This document shows, piece by piece, positions 50,608 to 58,849 of a stretch of 64,000 nucleotides of DNA. The translations under genes were made by a program, and so were the position numbers. Source of the stretch: Myxococcales bacterium. Its GTDB lineage: Bacteria; Myxococcota_A; Polyangia; Haliangiales; Haliangiaceae. A model generated the notes under the pieces. That model searched no databases. It saw only the letters and a list, made by a program, of their open reading frames with translations, and had not been told where the DNA came from. The stretch is taken from NCBI GenBank assembly GCA_016707895.1, contig JADJGV010000012.1:60001-124000 (forward strand), in the 5' to 3' direction. Position 1 is the first letter of the stretch. Each line of letters starts with the position of its first letter.

Positions 50608-53118
50608 CTACTCGAGCGTCAGGTCGACGCCGCCGCGCTCGTCGCCCGGCCGCAGCTCGAGCTCGAGCTGCGCGCGCAGCCCGCCCTTGGTCGCGCGCAG
50701 CGTGACCGCGCCGGTCGGCACGTCGCGCAGGCGGAACTCGCCGAGGCTGTCGGTGGTGGCGCGGGCCTCGGCGTCGGCGTCGGCGGCCAAGGTCAGCGCG
50801 ACCCCGGCGACCCGATCGCCGGCGCGATCGCGGACCACGCCGGTGACCGTCGCGCCGCGCTCGAGCTCGAGCCGCAGATCCGGCGCGGTGATCTGCGCCG
50901 GCCGATCGCCGGCCGGGACGGTGACCGCCAGCGAGCGCGCGACGTAGCCCGGCGTCCGCACCGCCAGCGTCCACGCGCCGGGCACGATCGGCGTGAGCCG
51001 CAGGCGACCGGCGGCGTCGGTCGACAGCTCGCGCCGCGCCTTGGCCGGCCCGGTGGCGATCACCGGCAGCCCCGGCAGGTTGGCGCCGGTGTGGTGATCG
51101 AACACCACCAGCTCGAGGCCGCCGCCCCAGCGCAGCACGACCCGCGCGGCGTCGCCGGTGGTGACCGTCGCGCGCTCGCCGGGGTAGTCGGGGTGCTCGA
51201 CCCGCAGCTGGATCGGCCCGGCCGGCAGCATCGTCAGCCGGAACCGCCCGCCCGCGCCCGCGACGGTCGCGCGGCCGGCGCCGGCGCCGGCGTCGATCGC
51301 GATCCGCGCGCCGACCACCGGCAGGCCGGCGGGATCCTCGACCACGCCCTCGAGCTCGGCGTCGGCGACCACCAGCGTCACGTCGTAGGCGAGGTCGCCG
51401 CCGTCGGCCGGACGCTTGACGTCGAGGACGCCGGCGAAGTCGCCGTGGCCCCAGGCCCGGGCGCTCACCGCCTGCGCGCCGGCCAGCGGCCCGGCGCGGT
51501 AGCGGCCGTCGGCGTCGGTGGCGACCTCGACCACGCCGCGGCTGCCGATCGGATCGGCCGGGGCGAAGCGCACGATCGCGCCGCCCACCGGCGCGCCGCG
51601 CTGATCGCTGACCCGCCCCGCCACCATCGCGCCGCGCGGCAGCACCAGCTCGACGCCGACGACGATCTGGCCCAGCGCCAGCGTCAGCGGCGCGCCGCGG
51701 CCGACCGCGAAGCCGGGCGCCTCGGCCACCGGCACGTACGCGCCGGCCGGCAGGCCGGTCAGGCGGAAGCGTCCATCGGCGCCGGTGGTCCAGATCGGGA
51801 CGTAGGCTGGATCGACCGGCAGCGGCGCCACCGGGGTGTCGGGGTCGAACGCCGGATCGTCGGCGTCGGTCAGCATCGCGACGGTGGTGCGCGCGGCGCC
51901 CGGCGGCGGCGCGAACGGGATCGGGCCGAGCAGCACGCCCAGCTCGCCGCGCGAGAGGAACTGCGCGTCGGCGCCCAGCGGCGCCGCGGCGAGCGCCGGC
52001 CGCACCGCCAGGCCGAGCGCGCGGCGCAGCTGCTCGTCGGCGCCCGCGGCGCTGACCTCGACGCCGCCCCCGCCGCGCCCGGTGGCGGTCACCACCGCGC
52101 CGGCCACCGGGGCGCCGGCGTCGTCGACGACGCGGCCCTCGACGACGCCGCCGGGGATCAGCTCGAGGGTCAGGTCGCCGCGGCCCGGCGTGAAGCTGAC
52201 GGTGCCGGCGAGCAGCCAGCCCGGCGCCCACGCCGCCGCGGTCCACTTCCCCGGCGGCACGCCCTCGGCGCGGAAGCGGCCATCGCTGTCGGTGCGCACG
52301 TGGCGCGGCGCCTCGTCGGCGGCGTCGGCCGACAAGGTCACCGCCGCGGCCAGCCCGGCGCCGGTCTGGCGATCGACGACGCGGCCGAGGACGATCGCCG
52401 CCGGCTCGAGCGCGAGGCTGACGTCGGCGAACGGGCCGCGCCCCAGCCGCGGCACCCGCAGCGCGCGCGCCGCGCGATCGCCGCGCCACGCCCACACCCG
52501 GTAGCTGCCTTCGGGCAGCTCGGCGAACGTGAAGCGCCCGCTGGCGTCGGTCGCGACCTCGCGCGTGCCGTACAGCGCGTCGCTGTCGAGCGCCACCGTC
52601 GCGCCGACCACGGGCTGACCGCCGTCGGTGACCACGCCGGCCAGCGCCACACGGCGCGCCGCGACCAGCCGCATGACGTCGGCCGGCACCGGCACGTACC
52701 GCACCTCCGACGTGAAGATCGCCGCGCCCTCCAGCGTGACCCGATACCGCCCCGGCACCAGGCCCTCGAGCTCGACGTGGCCATCGGGCCCGGTCACCGC
52801 CACCACCGCCACCGCCGGCGCGGTCGCGCCGACCGCCACCGCCGACTCCGGCACCGCCGTCACCGCCACATCCCCCACCGGCAACCCCGCGCCATCCACC
52901 ACCAGCGCCACCAAGGTCTCATCGCCCGGCCCCTTCACCGGCGTCGGCAACGTCGGCAGCGCATGCGGCACCAGCGCGCTCCCCGCATCCCGCGCCGTCG
53001 CCATCGACGGCCCGATCGCCACCGCCCGCGGCCGCATCCGCCTCACCCCGATCACCGCGATCACCACCACCACGATCAACAACGCCACCAACGCGATCCA
53101 CCGACGCCGCGACCGCAC
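50608..53118 (-). CDS. Membrane-anchored protein with many carboxypeptidase-regulatory-like domains
   Basis: An 836-residue protein. It has one helix at the N-terminus (about 8-26, IALVALLIVVVVIAVIGV) after a basic RSRRRW, then about eight beta-sandwich repeats of the CarboxypepD_reg/Cna-B type through to the C-terminus, each with a pattern like TDASGRFTFAELPEGSYRV or TDSDGRFRAEGVPPGKW. Such repeats act as stalks or adhesive modules outside the cell. The GTG at 53118 is used as start, but an acidic repeat leader from ATG 53351 lies in another frame and would join this frame after a one-base change in a G-tract, so the true N-terminus is uncertain. It is convergent with the kinase gene, 3 bp away. 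Confidence 0.75.
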   Translation of the reverse strand: MRSRRRWIALVALLIVVVVIAVIGVRRMRPRAVAIGPSMATARDAGSALVPHALPTLPTPVKGPGDETLVALVVDGAGLPVGDVAVTAVPESAVAVGATAPAVAVVAVTGPDGHVELEGLVPGRYRVTLEGAAIFTSEVRYVPVPADVMRLVAARRVALAGVVTDGGQPVVGATVALDSDALYGTREVATDASGRFTFAELPEGSYRVWAWRGDRAARALRVPRLGRGPFADVSLALEPAAIVLGRVVDRQTGAGLAAAVTLSADAADEAPRHVRTDSDGRFRAEGVPPGKWTAAAWAPGWLLAGTVSFTPGRGDLTLELIPGGVVEGRVVDDAGAPVAGAVVTATGRGGGGVEVSAAGADEQLRRALGLAVRPALAAAPLGADAQFLSRGELGVLLGPIPFAPPPGAARTTVAMLTDADDPAFDPDTPVAPLPVDPAYVPIWTTGADGRFRLTGLPAGAYVPVAEAPGFAVGRGAPLTLALGQIVVGVELVLPRGAMVAGRVSDQRGAPVGGAIVRFAPADPIGSRGVVEVATDADGRYRAGPLAGAQAVSARAWGHGDFAGVLDVKRPADGGDLAYDVTLVVADAELEGVVEDPAGLPVVGARIAIDAGAGAGRATVAGAGGRFRLTMLPAGPIQLRVEHPDYPGERATVTTGDAARVVLRWGGGLELVVFDHHTGANLPGLPVIATGPAKARRELSTDAAGRLRLTPIVPGAWTLAVRTPGYVARSLAVTVPAGDRPAQITAPDLRLELERGATVTGVVRDRAGDRVAGVALTLAADADAEARATTDSLGEFRLRDVPTGAVTLRATKGGLRAQLELELRPGDERGGVDLTLE

Positions 53119-53130
53119 GATCGACGTCCC

Positions 53131-53340
53131 CGATCCCGATCCCCCGATCCCGATCCCGATCCCGATCCCGATCCCGTCTCCGTCTCCGTCTCCGTCCCCG
53201 GTCCCGTCCCCGTTTCCGTCCCCGTTTCCGTCCCCGTCTCCGATCCCGCGCCCGTCTCCGGTCCCGTCTCGGTCCCCGTCTCGGCCGCGGTCTCAGGCGC
53301 GGTCTCGGCCGCGGTCTCGGTCTCGGTCTCCTCGTCGCGC
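53131..53340. repeat. Hexanucleotide repeats upstream of the beta-sandwich repeat gene
   Basis: On the plus strand GATCCC units (53131-53174) are followed by GTCTCC, GTCCCC and GTTTCC-type units to about 53340. On the minus strand they read Glu-Thr, Gly-Thr and Gly-Ser repeats from ATG 53351. A C5 tract (53141-53145) interrupts the perfect period and shifts the frame. Confidence 0.9.
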
Positions 53341-53423
53341 ACTCCAGCCATCGCTGCTGCCTATCCTCGCATTGCCCCCGCGTCCGTGCACGCCTCGAGC
53401 AGATCGCGCTACCATCGCCGCCC

Positions 53424-53888
53424 ATGGCGGCTGGTCTGTTCGATCACTCCGGTGAGATCCGCGTCACCTCGACCATCACGATGGTCGAGGACGTGCTGGT
53501 GACCCTCGGCCACTTCTTGAACGACTGCCGCGACGACGCCGCCGACGCCATGGCCGGCTGGCGGGTCAAGCACGGCTCGGCGACCGTGGAGATCCAGCTG
53601 CTCCCCCGCGGCCCCGACACCCACCTGCGGGTGGCCTCGGGTGTGGTCCACGCCGGCGACGGCACCGATCGCGCCGCGCTGTGGCAGGAGCTGCTCAGCC
53701 GCAACGCGGACCTGTGCGGCCTGGCGTTCGCCATCCGCGGCGACCAGGTGCTGCTGGTGGCCGAGCGCTCGACGCTCGACCTCGATCGCACCGAGGTCCA
53801 CGACATGATCCAGCGCACCGCCGCGCTCGCCGACGACGTCGACGACGACCTCGCCACCCGCTACCGCGCCCACCTCGGCGTGCGTTGA
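53424..53888 (+). CDS. Small soluble protein, possible YbjN-like fold
   Basis: A 154-residue protein, acidic, without signal or membrane parts. Its layout (N-terminal helix with VEDVLVTLGHFLNDCR, a beta-sheet with TVEIQLLPRGPDTHLRV and LAFAIRGDQVLLVAERS, and a closing helix TEVHDMIQRTAALADDVDDDL) resembles the YbjN / type III secretion chaperone-like fold, but that is a guess from pattern alone. ATG at 53424 is the start. It is divergent from the beta-sandwich repeat gene and precedes a convergent Sm-like gene by 36 bp. Confidence 0.55.
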   Translation: MAAGLFDHSGEIRVTSTITMVEDVLVTLGHFLNDCRDDAADAMAGWRVKHGSATVEIQLLPRGPDTHLRVASGVVHAGDGTDRAALWQELLSRNADLCGLAFAIRGDQVLLVAERSTLDLDRTEVHDMIQRTAALADDVDDDLATRYRAHLGVR

Positions 53889-53924
53889 GGCCGGCCGCGC
53901 CGGCGCGCGGACCTGCGCCCGTCG

Positions 53925-54182
53925 CTACCGCACGTCGCGGCCGCGGGGGCCCTCGTCGACGGCGAAGCCGACGCACACGTTGGGGCACACGGTCAGCTCC
54001 TTGACCTCGCGCACGAGCTTGCCGCTGGAGCCGAACAGCTTGGCGTCGTGGATGACCACGAACTCGACGGGGCCGGACGACGGCTGACACGAGGCCAGCA
54101 TGCCGACGACCTTGGCGCCGGTGTCGTACTCGATCGCGATGCGATGGCTGATCAGATCGTGGATCTTCGAGTAGTCGGGCAT
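53925..54182 (-). CDS. Small Sm-like protein
   Basis: An 85-residue protein. IHDLISHRIAIEYDTGAKVV followed by GMLASC and EFVVIHDAKLF has the strand pattern of Sm/LSm-type small beta-barrels (helix, then five strands), which can bind RNA, but the specific Hfq residues are not seen. It is a compact real-looking gene: ATG at 54182-54180, divergent from the phosphatase gene with 27 bp between starts. The true family is not identified. Confidence 0.55.
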   Translation of the reverse strand: MPDYSKIHDLISHRIAIEYDTGAKVVGMLASCQPSSGPVEFVVIHDAKLFGSSGKLVREVKELTVCPNVCVGFAVDEGPRGRDVR

Positions 54183-54209
54183 GGCGCGGCGACGTATACC
54201 ACGACCGCG

Positions 54210-54845
54210 ATGGCGACTGCTCCGACCGAGCTCCTGCTGGTGCGGCACGGCGAGGCCGACTCGAACCGCGACGGCCGCTTCGGCGGCTGGAGCCCGGTGC
54301 CGCTGACCGAGCGCGGCCGGGCCCAGGCCGCGCGGGCCGCCGCCGAGCTGGTCGACCGCCGGCCGGTCGCGGTCGTCACCAGCGACATCGTCCGCGCGGT
54401 CGAGACCGCGGCGCCGATCTGCGCGGCGCTGGGCGTGACCGCGCGCCACGAGCCCGGGCTGCGCGAGCGCTCGCTGGGGGTGTTCGACGGGCTGGCGTTC
54501 GCCGAGGCCGAGGCCCGCTACCCCGACCTGTGGCGCCGGCTGATCGCCCGGGATCCCGACGCGGTGCCGGAGGGCGGCGAGCCCGCGGCCGCGGTGTTCG
54601 CGCGGGTCAGCGGGGCGATCGCCCGCATCGTCGCCGACCACGCCGGCCAGCGGGTGGTGGTCGTGACCCACGGCCTGGCGCTGTTCCACGTGTTCTCGTA
54701 CGTGTGCGGCCTGGGCGTCCCGTCGCCCGACGCGCCGGTGTTCGTGCTCGTCGACAACGCGTCGATCACCCACGTCGAGCACCGGGCCGGCGATCGCTGG
54801 CGCATCGTCACGATCAACGACACGGCGCACCTGCGCGGCCTGTAG
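54210..54845 (+). CDS. Histidine phosphatase family protein
   Basis: A 211-residue phosphoglycerate-mutase-type phosphatase. The phosphohistidine site is LLVRHGEADSN (RHG, His about residue 13), with RERSLGVFDGLAF, EGGEPAAAVFARV and the second His in VVVTHG (about 152). This matches the PhoE/CobC-like branch; the substrate is unknown. ATG at 54210 was chosen because the RHG motif sits the usual 10-15 residues from it. Only 27 bp separates it from the divergent Sm-like gene. Confidence 0.87.
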   Translation: MATAPTELLLVRHGEADSNRDGRFGGWSPVPLTERGRAQAARAAAELVDRRPVAVVTSDIVRAVETAAPICAALGVTARHEPGLRERSLGVFDGLAFAEAEARYPDLWRRLIARDPDAVPEGGEPAAAVFARVSGAIARIVADHAGQRVVVVTHGLALFHVFSYVCGLGVPSPDAPVFVLVDNASITHVEHRAGDRWRIVTINDTAHLRGL

Positions 54846-54866
54846 CCGCGCGCGCCGCGGCTACAG

Positions 54867-55574
54867 CTACAGCGCCGTGTCGAGCAGCAGCTTGACGCCG
54901 GCCGACGGGATCGTCGTCTCGGCCTTGCCGGTGACGTCGCCCGGCTGCTTGCTCATCGCGTCGGAGTCCTGATCGAAGCGCGCCGACACCACGACCGAGC
55001 CCGCGAAGCCGGTGCCGCCGATCATCGCCTGGGCCTCGGTGAGCTTGAAGGTCATCGGCCAGGTGCCCGACGCGACCAGCTTGTCGACGGCGATCGGCGC
55101 GCCGACGCCCTGCCCGGTGGCGGCGTCGCGGGTGCGCACCGAGATGAAGATCGCGGCGCCGGCCGGGATCTTGGCGCGCAGCGCGTCGGGCGCGTCGATG
55201 GTGCCGGCGATGTACTTGTTGGGATCCATCGGGCGCGTGGGGTCGGGCGCGGGCAGGCCCATCTGGGCGACGTCGACACCGCCGCCACCACCGCCGCCAC
55301 CCCCACCCCCACCACCGAGCGGCGGCGCCCCCGGCACCCCCGCGTGCGGGTCGGCGCCCATGCCGCCGCCACCGATGGGCGGCGCGCCCGGCACGCCGGC
55401 GTGGGGGTCGGCCGCCCCCGCAGCGCCGCCGCCGCCGGTGCTCGGCATCGGCACCGACGAGCCAGCGGCCGGCGCTTGCCAGTCGGTGGCCGGCGGCAAG
55501 CCGTCGGGCTTCTTCTTGTCACAGCCGCCGAGCAGCGGCACCAGGCACAGGGCGATCGTCGCGGCGCGCATCAT
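54867..55574 (-). CDS. Lipoprotein with CcmI-like C-terminal domain
   Basis: A 235-residue lipoprotein (lipobox LLGGC, Cys about residue 18) with a Gly/Pro-rich linker holding two copies of ADPHAGVPGAPP and a run of 13 glycines. The last 110 residues (AGTIDAPDALRAKIPAGAAI to the end) follow the pattern of the CcmI/CycH tail: a beta-strand core with LPV/APIAVDKLVASGTWPMTF and a late GDVTGKAE. In CcmI this domain binds apocytochrome c. No other cytochrome c maturation gene is nearby, so a link to that process is only suggested. The start is ATG at 55574-55572; an in-frame GTG lies three codons upstream. Confidence 0.7.
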   Translation of the reverse strand: MMRAATIALCLVPLLGGCDKKKPDGLPPATDWQAPAAGSSVPMPSTGGGGAAGAADPHAGVPGAPPIGGGGMGADPHAGVPGAPPLGGGGGGGGGGGGGVDVAQMGLPAPDPTRPMDPNKYIAGTIDAPDALRAKIPAGAAIFISVRTRDAATGQGVGAPIAVDKLVASGTWPMTFKLTEAQAMIGGTGFAGSVVVSARFDQDSDAMSKQPGDVTGKAETTIPSAGVKLLLDTAL

Positions 55575-55590
55575 CGCCGGCACTCTAGCA

Positions 55591-56157
55591 TCACAGCGCC
55601 ACGATGGCCGTCAACGCCGCGACCGCGACCGCGCCCACCACCAGCAGGTCGAGCACGCGGCCGTAGCTCTGCAGCCGGGCGGTCCACGGCGCGCGCCGGT
55701 CGAGCTCGGCGCACGGCAGCCCGGCGGTCACGACGGCGCGGCGCAGCGCCTCGAAGCGATCCCAGTCGCGCGCGAACAGGAACCACGCCGAGCCCCGCCG
55801 CGGCACGAACGCGATCGCGTCGAGGTACACCCGCACCGCGGTGACCCGGCGCGCGTCGAGCCGGACCACCAGCGTGCCCCAGCCCCAGCGGACGCCGTCG
55901 GGGCCGACCCCGACCCGAGCCCGCCGCACGGCCCACGCCAGCGCGGCGATCGCGACCGCGGTCACCAGCACGATCAGCCGCGCGGCCCCGTAGTCGGCGG
56001 GGGGCTGGCGCCGCGTCAAGAGCGCGGCGACCACCGCCAGCGCCACCGTCCCGACCAGGCCGCGCCCCGCGAGCCGCCGCGGCCCCGGCCGCGCGACGAA
56101 CCAACCGACCTGAGCGCCGGCCAGGCCCAGCCCCGGCGGGGTGTCGATCGCCGCCAC
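55591..56157 (-). CDS. Two- to three-helix membrane protein of unknown function
   Basis: A 188-residue protein with membrane helices near residues 30-48, 60-80 and at the C-terminus (LLVVGAVAVAALTAIVAL), and a beta-rich middle (GVGPDGVRWGWGTLVVRLDA, VTAVRVYLDAIAFVPRRG) like a bacterial PH domain between helices. No family is confirmed. GTG at 56157-56155 lies one base beyond the glnD stop, so the two are probably coupled. It is followed by the CcmI-like lipoprotein gene. Confidence 0.6.
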   Translation of the reverse strand: MAAIDTPPGLGLAGAQVGWFVARPGPRRLAGRGLVGTVALAVVAALLTRRQPPADYGAARLIVLVTAVAIAALAWAVRRARVGVGPDGVRWGWGTLVVRLDARRVTAVRVYLDAIAFVPRRGSAWFLFARDWDRFEALRRAVVTAGLPCAELDRRAPWTARLQSYGRVLDLLVVGAVAVAALTAIVAL

Positions 56158-56158
56158 G

Positions 56159-58849
56159 TTACTCGGCCTCGATCGCGGCGGCGACCCGCGCCGCGACCGC
56201 GGCCAGCGCCTCAGGCTCGGTGACCTTGGCGCCGCCGGCCGTCACGTAGAACACGTCGGACACCTTCTCGCCCTCGGTGGCGATCTTGGACACCGAGATG
56301 TCGAGGCCGGCGTCGGCCAGCGCCGCGACGATCGCGTACAGGAGGCCCGGGCGATCGCGGGCGAACACCTCGACGATCGTCGCGTCGCTCGACTCGTCGA
56401 GATCGAAGCGCACCTCGGTCGGCACCGCCGGCGTCACCCGCGGCGGCAGCCCCGAGCGCGGGCGGCGCCGGGTCACCAGCGCGGCCACCGCGCCCGCGGT
56501 CGGCGGCCCGCTCGCGCACAGCTCGGCGAGGTCATCCTCGATGCGCTTCCACCGCGGATCGCCGGCGGCGATCGCCGCGCCGGCCGGGCCGCGCACGACG
56601 AACAGATCGAGCGCCAGCGCGCCGTCGGGCGTGACCGCGCGGCCGACCACCGCGCCGAGCACGTCGACCCGGTGGGCCGCCAGCACGCCGGTGATCGCCG
56701 CCAGCACGCCGTGGACGTCGGGCGCCACGACGGCGATCTCGCCGACGCCCGGCGTCGGCAGCGCCGTGACCGCCAGCCCGACGGCGGCGCCGTGGCCTTG
56801 CACGTGGGCCGCCAGCCGCACGTGGCGCGCCGCCTGCTCGGCGGTGAGCTGCGCCGCGAACCGCGGATCGAGGCCGGCGGCGATCGAGCCGGCGATGCCG
56901 GGATCCATCTCGCCGGTCGCGCGCGCGGGCGGCGGGCCGGCCGCGGTGGCCTCGCGCCGCGGGTCGGGCGACGGGCCCTCCGTCGCGAGCCGCTCGCTCG
57001 CGCGCACGTACAGCTCCCGCAGCAGCTCGGCCTTCCACGCGGTCAGGCTGTCGGGCGCGGTCATCGCGGTGTCGCACAGCGTCAGCACGTAGAGCGCCGC
57101 CAGCCGCTGGGCGTCGCCGACCCGCTCGACGAAGCGCGCCACCACGTCGGGGTCGCTGAGGTCGCGGCGCTGCGAGACGTGGGCCATCGTCAGGTGCTGG
57201 CGGATCAAGAACTCGACGGTGTCGGCGTCGCGCTCGTCGAGCCCGAGCCGCCGCGCGACCGCGCCGCCGATCACCGCGCCCTTCTCGGCGTGGCCCTTGC
57301 CGTGGGGCTTGCCGACGTCGTGCAGGAGCGTCGCCAGGTACAGCGGCGCGACCCGCGCCACCTGGGCGTAGGCGGTGGTGGCGATCGGGTGGACGTCGGC
57401 CAGCTCGCCGCGCGCCAGCTGCTTGAGCATGGCCACCGCGTACAGCTGGTGCTGGTCGACGGTGTAGACGTGGTAGAGGTCGTGCTGGACGCGACCGGCG
57501 CACGGCGCCCACTCGGGGATGATCGCGTCGACCACGCCCAGCCGGTGCAGCCACTCCAGCGCCGACGGCTGCGCGCGATCGCGCGGATCGCACAGCGCGT
57601 CGAGGAGCTGCCAGCCGGCGGCGCGATCGACGAACAGCGCCGCGCCGGCGGTGACCGCGGCGTCGGCGATCGCGTCCTTGGTCGCCGCCGCCACCGCCAG
57701 GCCGTGCTCGACCGCGACCCGGAACGCCCGCACCTGCTCGGCCGGCGCCTCGATCAGCCGCGCCGGCGCGGTCACCGCCAGCTCGCCGTCGATCACCGCG
57801 ACCACGTCGTCGAGCGTGCGCACCCGCGGCGCCCGCCGCCGCGGCAGCCGGGCCCGGGCCAGGAGCCGCTCGGCCAGATCGCCGATCGCCCGCGCGTGCA
57901 GGTAGAAGTCGCGCATCAGCGCCTCGACCGCCGGCGCCACCGCGGCCCGCGACTCGGCGGCCGGCGCCAGCGCCGGATACCACGCCGGCGCGATCGCCTC
58001 TTGCAGCTCGAAGGTCAGGTGGTCGTTGGCCCTCCCGACTCGCAGCTGCACCCGCGCCCGCAGCGCCAGCAAGAAGTCGCGCGCGGCCAGGAGCGCCGCG
58101 GCCTCGCGCGGCCGGACGTGGCCCAGCGCGGCCAGCCGCTCGATGCTCTCGGCCGGCGACGGCCACGGCGACTCGGCCAGCAGCCAGCGGGCCCGCGCCG
58201 CCCACACCGCGATCGCCAGATCGCGCAGCCCGCCGATGCCCTGCTTGAGGTTGGGCTCGAGGCGGTAGAGCGAGTCGCCGAACCGCGCGTGGCGCCGCGC
58301 CTGATCCTCGGCCAGCGCAGCGATCAGCCGATCGGCGTCGCCGGCCGGCGCGATCGCGGCCCGGGCCGCGGCCAGGAGCGTCTCGGTCAGCCCGAGATCG
58401 CCGACGATCGGCCGCAGGTCGCACAGCGCGGTGGCGGTGGCGAGGTCGTCCTTCGCCAGCTTCGCGCACTCGCGCGGCTCGCGCACCGCGTGGCCGACCG
58501 CGACCCGCGCGTCCCACAGCGGGTACAGCAGCCGATCGGCGACCCGCCGCGCCGCGGCCTCGGCCCCGGCGTGGACCACGATGAAGTCGATGTCCGAGTA
58601 CGGCGCCAGCTCGCGGCGGGCCCAGCCACCGGTCGCCACCAGCGCCAGCGGCGCGGTCTCGCCGCTCATCGCCGCCCGCCAGCGCGCGACAACCGCGCGA
58701 TCGTAGACGTCGGCCAGCGCCGCCGCCGCCACCGCGCCGGCCGGCGTGGTCTCGAGGCCGGCGGCCAGCTGCCCGCGCACCCGGCCCAGCTCGGCGCGCA
58801 GCGCGGCGCCCGCCTCGGCCCGCGCGGCGTCGACGGGCGGCGCGGTCAC
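56159..58849 (-). CDS. glnD: PII uridylyltransferase / uridylyl-removing enzyme
   Basis: The nitrogen sensor that modifies and demodifies PII proteins. The 896-residue protein has the nucleotidyltransferase site GGWARRELAPYSDIDF (about 74-89), where the Asp-Ile-Asp metal ligands are intact, a helical linker, the HD domain LLHDVGKPHGKGHAEKG (about 509) for uridylyl removal and two ACT domains at the C-terminus (about 690-760 and 820-890) that bind glutamine. Length matches E. coli GlnD (890). GTG at 58849-58847 overlaps the stop of the upstream gene (GTGA). Confidence 0.95.
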   Translation of the reverse strand: MTAPPVDAARAEAGAALRAELGRVRGQLAAGLETTPAGAVAAAALADVYDRAVVARWRAAMSGETAPLALVATGGWARRELAPYSDIDFIVVHAGAEAAARRVADRLLYPLWDARVAVGHAVREPRECAKLAKDDLATATALCDLRPIVGDLGLTETLLAAARAAIAPAGDADRLIAALAEDQARRHARFGDSLYRLEPNLKQGIGGLRDLAIAVWAARARWLLAESPWPSPAESIERLAALGHVRPREAAALLAARDFLLALRARVQLRVGRANDHLTFELQEAIAPAWYPALAPAAESRAAVAPAVEALMRDFYLHARAIGDLAERLLARARLPRRRAPRVRTLDDVVAVIDGELAVTAPARLIEAPAEQVRAFRVAVEHGLAVAAATKDAIADAAVTAGAALFVDRAAGWQLLDALCDPRDRAQPSALEWLHRLGVVDAIIPEWAPCAGRVQHDLYHVYTVDQHQLYAVAMLKQLARGELADVHPIATTAYAQVARVAPLYLATLLHDVGKPHGKGHAEKGAVIGGAVARRLGLDERDADTVEFLIRQHLTMAHVSQRRDLSDPDVVARFVERVGDAQRLAALYVLTLCDTAMTAPDSLTAWKAELLRELYVRASERLATEGPSPDPRREATAAGPPPARATGEMDPGIAGSIAAGLDPRFAAQLTAEQAARHVRLAAHVQGHGAAVGLAVTALPTPGVGEIAVVAPDVHGVLAAITGVLAAHRVDVLGAVVGRAVTPDGALALDLFVVRGPAGAAIAAGDPRWKRIEDDLAELCASGPPTAGAVAALVTRRRPRSGLPPRVTPAVPTEVRFDLDESSDATIVEVFARDRPGLLYAIVAALADAGLDISVSKIATEGEKVSDVFYVTAGGAKVTEPEALAAVAARVAAAIEAE

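Noticed and set aside
53076..53351. Separate small gene for the acidic repeat protein
   Set aside because: Past the repeat, the frame ends in Arg/Gly-rich, non-protein-like sequence, and the join to the downstream frame explains it better.
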